From positions 1 to 52,148 of the forward strand of contig NZ_NQNY01000009.1 of NCBI RefSeq assembly GCF_002276225.1: a stretch of 52,148 nt of DNA, given 5' to 3'. The notes below the pieces were generated by a model. The model ran no database searches, was not told where the DNA came from, and saw nothing but the letters and a program-made list of their open reading frames with translations. The translations under genes and the position numbers were made by a program. Positions 47,643-52,148 of the stretch are shown here, piece after piece (within the stretch, counting starts at the first letter, position 1; every line of letters starts with the position of its first letter). This DNA is from Mycoplasmopsis agassizii. Lineage in GTDB: Bacteria; Bacillota_I; Bacilli_A; Mycoplasmatales; Metamycoplasmataceae.

Positions 47643-49229
47643 TTAAGCACTTTTAGTTGCTTCAGCCTTTTTATTTAAATAAGGAATAGTTCGGTAATCT
47701 TTAGAATTATAACCCGGAATTGTTTTAGTTTGATCTTGAGCAATTTTGATTAAGGCTTCAAGAATTTTGACTCTTAATTCATCACTTAAGGCTTTTGATT
47801 TTTCAAGTTCACTTCTTAAATTGAAACCTTCTTTAGCAAAATATTTTAAAATATTTGCTTTGTAAGTTGTGATTTCACTGACTGGTAAAATGTTGGTAAC
47901 TTTTTCTTTTAATGCTAGGAAAATAATTACTTGTTCAGTCTGTTCAATTGGATTATATTGCTCTTGTTTTAGAATCTCATAAACTTTTGAACCATGGTCT
48001 AAAATTGATTTAGTTGATTCATCTAAATCTGACCCAAATTGAGCAAAAGTTTGCATTTCGTTATATTGAGCTAGATCTAACTTTAAAGTTCCTGCAACTT
48101 GCTTCATCATTTTATATTGTGCAGCACTACCAACCCTTGACACTGAATAACCAACATCAACAGCAGGTCTTTGACCTGCGTTGAATAAGGCTTCACGAGT
48201 AAAAATCTGACCATCGGTAATCGAAATTACGTTAGTTGGAATATAGGCTGAAATGTCACCTTGCTGAGTTTCAATAATTGGTAAAGCAGTAATTGAACCA
48301 CCACCATATTTAGAATTTAAGCGAGCTGATCTTTCTAATAATGAAGAGTGAGTATAGAAAATATCTCCAGGATAAGCTTCGCGGCCAGGAGGATTTCTTA
48401 ATAATAAAGAGTTAGTTCTATAAGCAACAGCATGTTTAGTTAAGTCATCATAAACGATGATTACATCTTGACCTTGAGACATAAATTCTTCAGCAACAGA
48501 AGTTGCAGCATTAACTGCAATATGAAGCATGATTGGTAATTCACTAGCACCTGCAACAACTACTGTTGTATATTCCATGGCGTTATTATCTTCTAACTTT
48601 TTAACAATTTGGGCTACTGATGAGTTTTTTTGTCCAACAGCAACATAAATACATTTAACGTTTTTACCTTTTTGGTTTAAGATGGTGTCAATTGCAATTG
48701 CTGTTTTTCCAGTTTGTCTATCTCCAATGATTAATTCACGTTGACCTTTTCCAATTGGAATCATTGAATCGATTGATAAAATTCCTGTTTCCACAGGCTG
48801 ATCAACTGCTTGTCTAGTCATAACTCCAGGGGCTGTAACAAAAACCTGGCGCATTTTTTTACTATTAATTGGACCTTTTCCATCGATTGGGCGAATTAAA
48901 GCATCGACAACACGACCAGTAACTGCTTCACCTACAGGCACTGAAACAACATCACCTGTACGTTTAACTTCCATACCTTCTTTAATAAGGTCACTTTCAC
49001 CTAATAAGGCAACCCCAATATAGTCTTCTTCAAGGTTAAAAGCTAGGCCATAAACATCATTAGGAAACTTTAATAATTCAAAAAGTTGGGCATCATCTAA
49101 GCCTGCAACGATAGCGATTCCATCCCCTGTAGAAAGTACTTTTCCAACTTCAGCAAAATCTCTTTTTTGTGAATAAGTTTTAATTCTTTCCTTTAATAAG
49201 GCTGTTAGTTGTTCAACTTTATTTGACAT
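47643..49229 (-). CDS. atpA: F1Fo ATP synthase alpha subunit
   Basis: 528 aa, a little longer than E. coli's 513 because of a C-terminal tail. Walker A GDRQTGKT at 169-176, the regulatory-site stretch [16 protein letters not shown], and the signature [23 protein letters not shown]. Noncatalytic nucleotide-binding subunit that alternates with beta. The start overlaps the end of atpH by 11 nt. Confidence 0.98.
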   Translation of the reverse strand: MSNKVEQLTALLKERIKTYSQKRDFAEVGKVLSTGDGIAIVAGLDDAQLFELLKFPNDVYGLAFNLEEDYIGVALLGESDLIKEGMEVKRTGDVVSVPVGEAVTGRVVDALIRPIDGKGPINSKKMRQVFVTAPGVMTRQAVDQPVETGILSIDSMIPIGKGQRELIIGDRQTGKTAIAIDTILNQKGKNVKCIYVAVGQKNSSVAQIVKKLEDNNAMEYTTVVVAGASELPIMLHIAVNAATSVAEEFMSQGQDVIIVYDDLTKHAVAYRTNSLLLRNPPGREAYPGDIFYTHSSLLERSARLNSKYGGGSITALPIIETQQGDISAYIPTNVISITDGQIFTREALFNAGQRPAVDVGYSVSRVGSAAQYKMMKQVAGTLKLDLAQYNEMQTFAQFGSDLDESTKSILDHGSKVYEILKQEQYNPIEQTEQVIIFLALKEKVTNILPVSEITTYKANILKYFAKEGFNLRSELEKSKALSDELRVKILEALIKIAQDQTKTIPGYNSKDYRTIPYLNKKAEATKSA

Positions 49230-49785
49230 TATTTTGCTCCTTTAAAATGCTTTGTGCGAATTGATCTAATGAACTATTTAAGTTATTAGCAATTTTTTTA
49301 CCTCTAATAATTAGTTCATAACCTGCAATTAATTCCTTTTTAACTTTGTTAGTTAAAATGATTTTGCTGTTTAATGAAGTAGAGATTTGCTTTTCTAGTT
49401 TTAATAAAGTTGCTTCGTTTAAAGCATTTGCTGTGTAGATTTGCACTTCTTCATAATTGCTTTTTTCGTAAAAAACTGATAATGCAAGTTTTAAGAAAAA
49501 ACTCAAGCGTTTGCTTTGACCTTTATCAATAATGATGAATAATCAGTTTGTAAAATAAGAACTGAATGCTTTAAATTTAGCAATTTCTTCAAAAATTGCT
49601 TTTTTATTCTCAAGTGAATTATCGTTATTAAAAAGAAAATCACGAATTTCTGTATTTGTTTTTAAATATTTCTTTAAAAAAACTAACTCTTGTAAGTTTT
49701 TTTCTTCTTCATTAAATTCTTTTGCTAATTCATATAAAGCATATGCTAATGCTTTGGCATATTCATTAATATCTTGAGCTAGCAT
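49219..49785 (-). CDS. atpH: F1Fo ATP synthase delta subunit
   Basis: 188 aa with code 4: the frame passes one TGA near 49543 ([13 protein letters not shown]), which aligns with the usual inter-domain region of delta. The N-terminal helical domain ([16 protein letters not shown]) binds alpha; the C-terminal domain ([19 protein letters not shown], then [20 protein letters not shown]) joins the b subunit stalk. ATG directly follows the atpF stop with no gap, and its end overlaps atpA by 11 nt. Confidence 0.95.
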
Positions 49786-50349
49786 TTAATTATTTTCCTT
49801 TAATTCAGCTAGTGATTTATCAATTTCATTAATTAGTTGGGCTTCAACATCTTTAGAAATTTCTTTGGCAATAACTTTTTTTGATAGTGCTAGTGAAATA
49901 TCAAGAATTTGCTTTTGAGCATTTTCTTCAAATTTTTCTTTTTGTCTTTTTTCATCAAGATGAGCATCTTCAATAATTTGTTTTGCTTCTTGCTTAGCAC
50001 GATCAATTTCGACATAGGAAATTTTTTCAGCTTCGATTTTTGCTTTTGAAATAATATTTTGAGCTTGCACTCTTGCTTCAGATAAACTATCATGAGCACT
50101 TGTTAATAAGTGTTCACTTTCTCTTTTATTAACTTCTACAGAGTCAATGTTTTCCTGAATATATTTTTGTCTTTCAGCAACAAACTTTTTAACTGGTTTA
50201 TAGATTAAATAAGTAATTAAAAGAAACGAAAGTATAAAAGCAATAAGTGTTGCAATTAATAGTGGTACTGATGGAAAAAGGCGCTCAAAAGTAGCCCTAA
50301 TTTCTTGACCAGTATCACTTCTTGTCGATATGGTTTGTAATAAATCCAT
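49786..50349 (-). CDS. atpF: F1Fo ATP synthase b subunit
   Basis: 187 aa. One membrane helix (about 29-50, LLIATLIAFILSFLLITYLI) after a short N-terminus, then KPVKKFVAERQKYIQENIDS and a long charged right-handed coiled coil to the end. Forms the peripheral stalk holding F1 against Fo. It lacks an obvious lipobox Cys, which some mycoplasmal b subunits have. Between atpE (42-nt gap) and atpH (no gap). Confidence 0.96.
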   Translation of the reverse strand: MDLLQTISTRSDTGQEIRATFERLFPSVPLLIATLIAFILSFLLITYLIYKPVKKFVAERQKYIQENIDSVEVNKRESEHLLTSAHDSLSEARVQAQNIISKAKIEAEKISYVEIDRAKQEAKQIIEDAHLDEKRQKEKFEENAQKQILDISLALSKKVIAKEISKDVEAQLINEIDKSLAELKENN

Positions 50350-50391
50350 AATTGACTCCTTATTTTATATTGTTTGTTTGCGATTTCAAAA

Positions 50392-50706
50392 TTAGTAAAC
50401 AAACACTAATAGAATAGAGATGATAAACGCATATAAAGCAGATGATTCAGCAATCGCCATCCCAATAATTAACATTGATCTAATTTGTGAAGCAGCTTCA
50501 GGGTTACGACCAACTGCTTGTGAAGCATATCCAGCTGAAACCCCTTGCCCAACTCCAGTACCAAGAACACCTATCATGGCAAGTCCTGCACCAACAGCAA
50601 CTAACCCTGCTGCGATTCCTGCACCTTGTGAATTAGCTGTTGCAGATGTAGCTAAAATTTTATCAACAACTCTGCTCATTGGTTCTAAGTTTGATATTAC
50701 GTCCAT
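50392..50706 (-). CDS. atpE: F1Fo ATP synthase c subunit
   Basis: 104 aa: two hydrophobic helices with a polar loop AVGRNPEAASQIR, plus an N-terminal extension of about 28 residues. The first helix is Gly/Ala-rich (GIAAGLVAVGAGLAMIGVLG). The ion-binding carboxylate is Glu87 in MAIAESSALYAFI. The residues around it do not show the classic Na+ signature clearly, so protons are the likely ion. Forms the rotor ring. Confidence 0.97.
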   Translation of the reverse strand: MDVISNLEPMSRVVDKILATSATANSQGAGIAAGLVAVGAGLAMIGVLGTGVGQGVSAGYASQAVGRNPEAASQIRSMLIIGMAIAESSALYAFIISILLVFVY

Positions 50707-50742
50707 AAAATACTCCTTTAGTAAATTTTATAAATTTAGTGA

Positions 50743-51561
50743 CTAATGTGCAAGATGAAGTACTTGCTGACTTTTGTGTTTTTTCTTCTTTGCATCTCTT
50801 GCAAGTTTATGTTTATAAGATTCATCACTGGCTTCGTTGACTCAATAAATCATTGATAATAACATAAACACATAACTTTGGATTAAGGCACTAAAAGCAT
50901 CTAAGTAAAGATGGAATAGTGGTGTAAATAAAGGTCCTAAAACATAGTTAGGAACACTACTTTGTCCGTTTGTATTTAAGAATCAAGCACTCAGTGAATA
51001 TAGTAAGAAAGTAACAACTGATCCAGTTGTGATATTTCCAAACATTCTGACTGAAAGAGAAATCAAAGGAATAAATTGACCGACTATTTCGATTGGATTC
51101 AAATATCTTTTTAGCATTTTTCAGCGCTCAAACATAATCGCTATAACATAAATCATTGATCAAGTTATGAAAGCAAAAAGTAAGGGAATTGAATAACTGG
51201 TTGCAAGTGCTGGAAACCCAACAAGCGGTAATAAATTACCTATTAACAAGAATGTAAATAATGTAAATAAGTAAGGTGCAGTAAAATTAATTTTTCCGTC
51301 AGTTGCTGATTTAAAAGTAGTTTCAAAAAAACCAACATATTGCTCAGCTGCAAAGATTACTCCTTTTGGAGCCTTTTTAAGATTTGCTTTTTTAAGTCTG
51401 ATAAAGATTCATAAAGCAAGCACTAATATAATTATTAAGGTAAGAACTAGGGAAACTATTTGTGGTTGCACCACTCAAATCTGACTAGTTACTAAACTGC
51501 CTTCGGCTTCTGGAGTTGCTTCAGCATTAGATTGCAAAGCAACGTTATTTAGCAAATTCAT
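50743..51561 (-). CDS. atpB: F1Fo ATP synthase a subunit
   Basis: 272 aa with code 4. Polytopic membrane protein; the essential Arg is in PLISLSVRMFGNITTGS, and the last helices hold LYLDAFSALIQSYVFMLLSM. It forms the half-channels that pass protons to the c ring. Start MNLLNNVALQSNAEA, with AAAGG upstream; its first 17 nt lie within the end of the atpI-like gene. Confidence 0.95.
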
Positions 51562-51991
51562 CCTGTTTTCACTTTCCTTTAATTTTATCAAAGTAATGTT
51601 TTACAAAAATTGCTAGTGGTAATGTCGAGATTGCTACGATAAAAGCAAATAAGTTAATTGGTTGTGAAATTGTAACTAAAGGACTTTCAATATAAACATG
51701 AAAGTAAACATCTATTAAAATTATCACTACCAATAAAATACCAATAACTATTGTTTTAAACAAATATATAACGATTCAAAGATATCGTTTTATTTTGAAC
51801 TTTAATAATTTAAATAATTCAATATTTATTTTATAGATTAATCAAATCGTGATCATGCCGATGATTCAACCTAAAAACGCATAGTATTTTATTGAGCTAT
51901 TAGCCATTAAACTTAAGGTTACAATTGCCCCTAAAAAGAAACAAACTAGTAGAATAAAATCTATCGAGAGCGTTTCTAATCGTTTTACCAT
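51545..51991 (-). CDS. atpI: AtpI-like membrane protein at the head of the atp operon
   Basis: 148 aa with code 4: the frame passes a TGA at 51569 and stops at 51545, overlapping atpB by 17 nt. Four hydrophobic helices (about 10-29, 35-52, 63-85 and 98-120) separated by short basic loops (KINIELFKLLKFKIKRY). Sequence of AtpI proteins is poorly conserved; the call rests on position, four helices and size. AtpI is thought to help assemble the c ring. No Shine-Dalgarno site is seen before the ATG at 51991, so it may be leaderless or start differently. Confidence 0.7.
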
Positions 51992-52042
51992 GCTTTTTTA
52001 TTTTAGTACTATTTTTAAAAATATAAGATTAAATTTAAAAAA

Positions 52043-52069
52043 AATCTAACAGCCAAAAACTGCTAGATT
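52043..52069 (-). terminator. Hairpin, probable terminator of an upstream minus-strand gene
   Basis: A 10-bp stem (AATCTAACAG / CTGCTAGATT, one mismatch) whose minus-strand 3' side is followed by a run of T. Confidence 0.65.
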
Positions 52070-52085
52070 TTCCCGCATCGGCCTA

Positions 52086-52118
52086 ATAACTGCAACAGAA
52101 AGGTTGTAGTTATTTTTT
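52086..52118 (+). terminator. Plus-strand terminator-like hairpin
   Basis: An 11-bp stem (ATAACTGCAAC / GTTGTAGTTAT with one G-U pair), AGAAAG loop, then six T on the plus strand. No plus-strand gene precedes it. TATAAT (52118-52123) and an ATG (52133) follow directly, so it may end a small RNA or belong to the leader of a gene outside the window. Confidence 0.5.
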
Positions 52119-52148
52119 ATAATATAAGTAATATGAAATACAAACAAG

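Overview
The window is mollicute (Mycoplasma sensu lato) DNA. It is strongly A+T rich. UGA is read as tryptophan: in-frame TGA codons fall at conserved Trp positions in GlpK, GlpF, AtpB and AtpH. Gene ends here were therefore worked out with genetic code 4, and several genes run well past the first TGA. The gene set (glycerol and phospholipid-headgroup catabolism, a complete F-type ATPase, many surface proteins) is typical of the genus. The species cannot be fixed from the window.

Layout. 1-642: partial, 5'-truncated surface-protein gene (minus). 740-3102: three plus-strand coiled-coil genes resembling the DUF16 family, two of them a recent tandem duplication, with size-variable internal repeats. 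3180-26867: two giant minus-strand genes in tandem, 4582 and 3308 codons, 12 nt apart, forming a 24-kb operon of surface proteins. Their sizes, order and membrane topology recall the gliding proteins Gli349 and Gli521 of M. mobile; this is an inference, not a demonstrated homology. 27498-29738: a HinfI-like restriction-modification locus with an intact adenine methyltransferase and a broken endonuclease. 30023-34994: TrmH-type RNA methylase, GlpQ phosphodiesterase coupled to an MFS permease, ribosomal L10/L7-L12 with an apparent L10 leader, and an AzoR-type flavin reductase.

35132-40524: an unrecognised surface module of one 463-aa secreted or anchored protein, two paralogous lipoproteins, two paralogous three-helix membrane proteins and a decayed third paralogue. 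40846-40919: tRNA-Gly(UCC). 41081-44580: glpO-glpK-glpF. 44962-51991: atpI-B-E-F-H-A-G-D-C. The right end holds two hairpins and perhaps the start of a plus-strand gene.

How it fits together: GlpQ and the linked permease could supply glycerol-3-phosphate from glycerophosphodiesters, while GlpF and GlpK supply it from glycerol. GlpO oxidises it to DHAP with release of H2O2. The F1Fo complex probably works mainly as an ATP-driven proton pump, as in other fermentative mycoplasmas. Roughly 60 percent of the window is devoted to surface-exposed or membrane-anchored proteins, many built of repeats.
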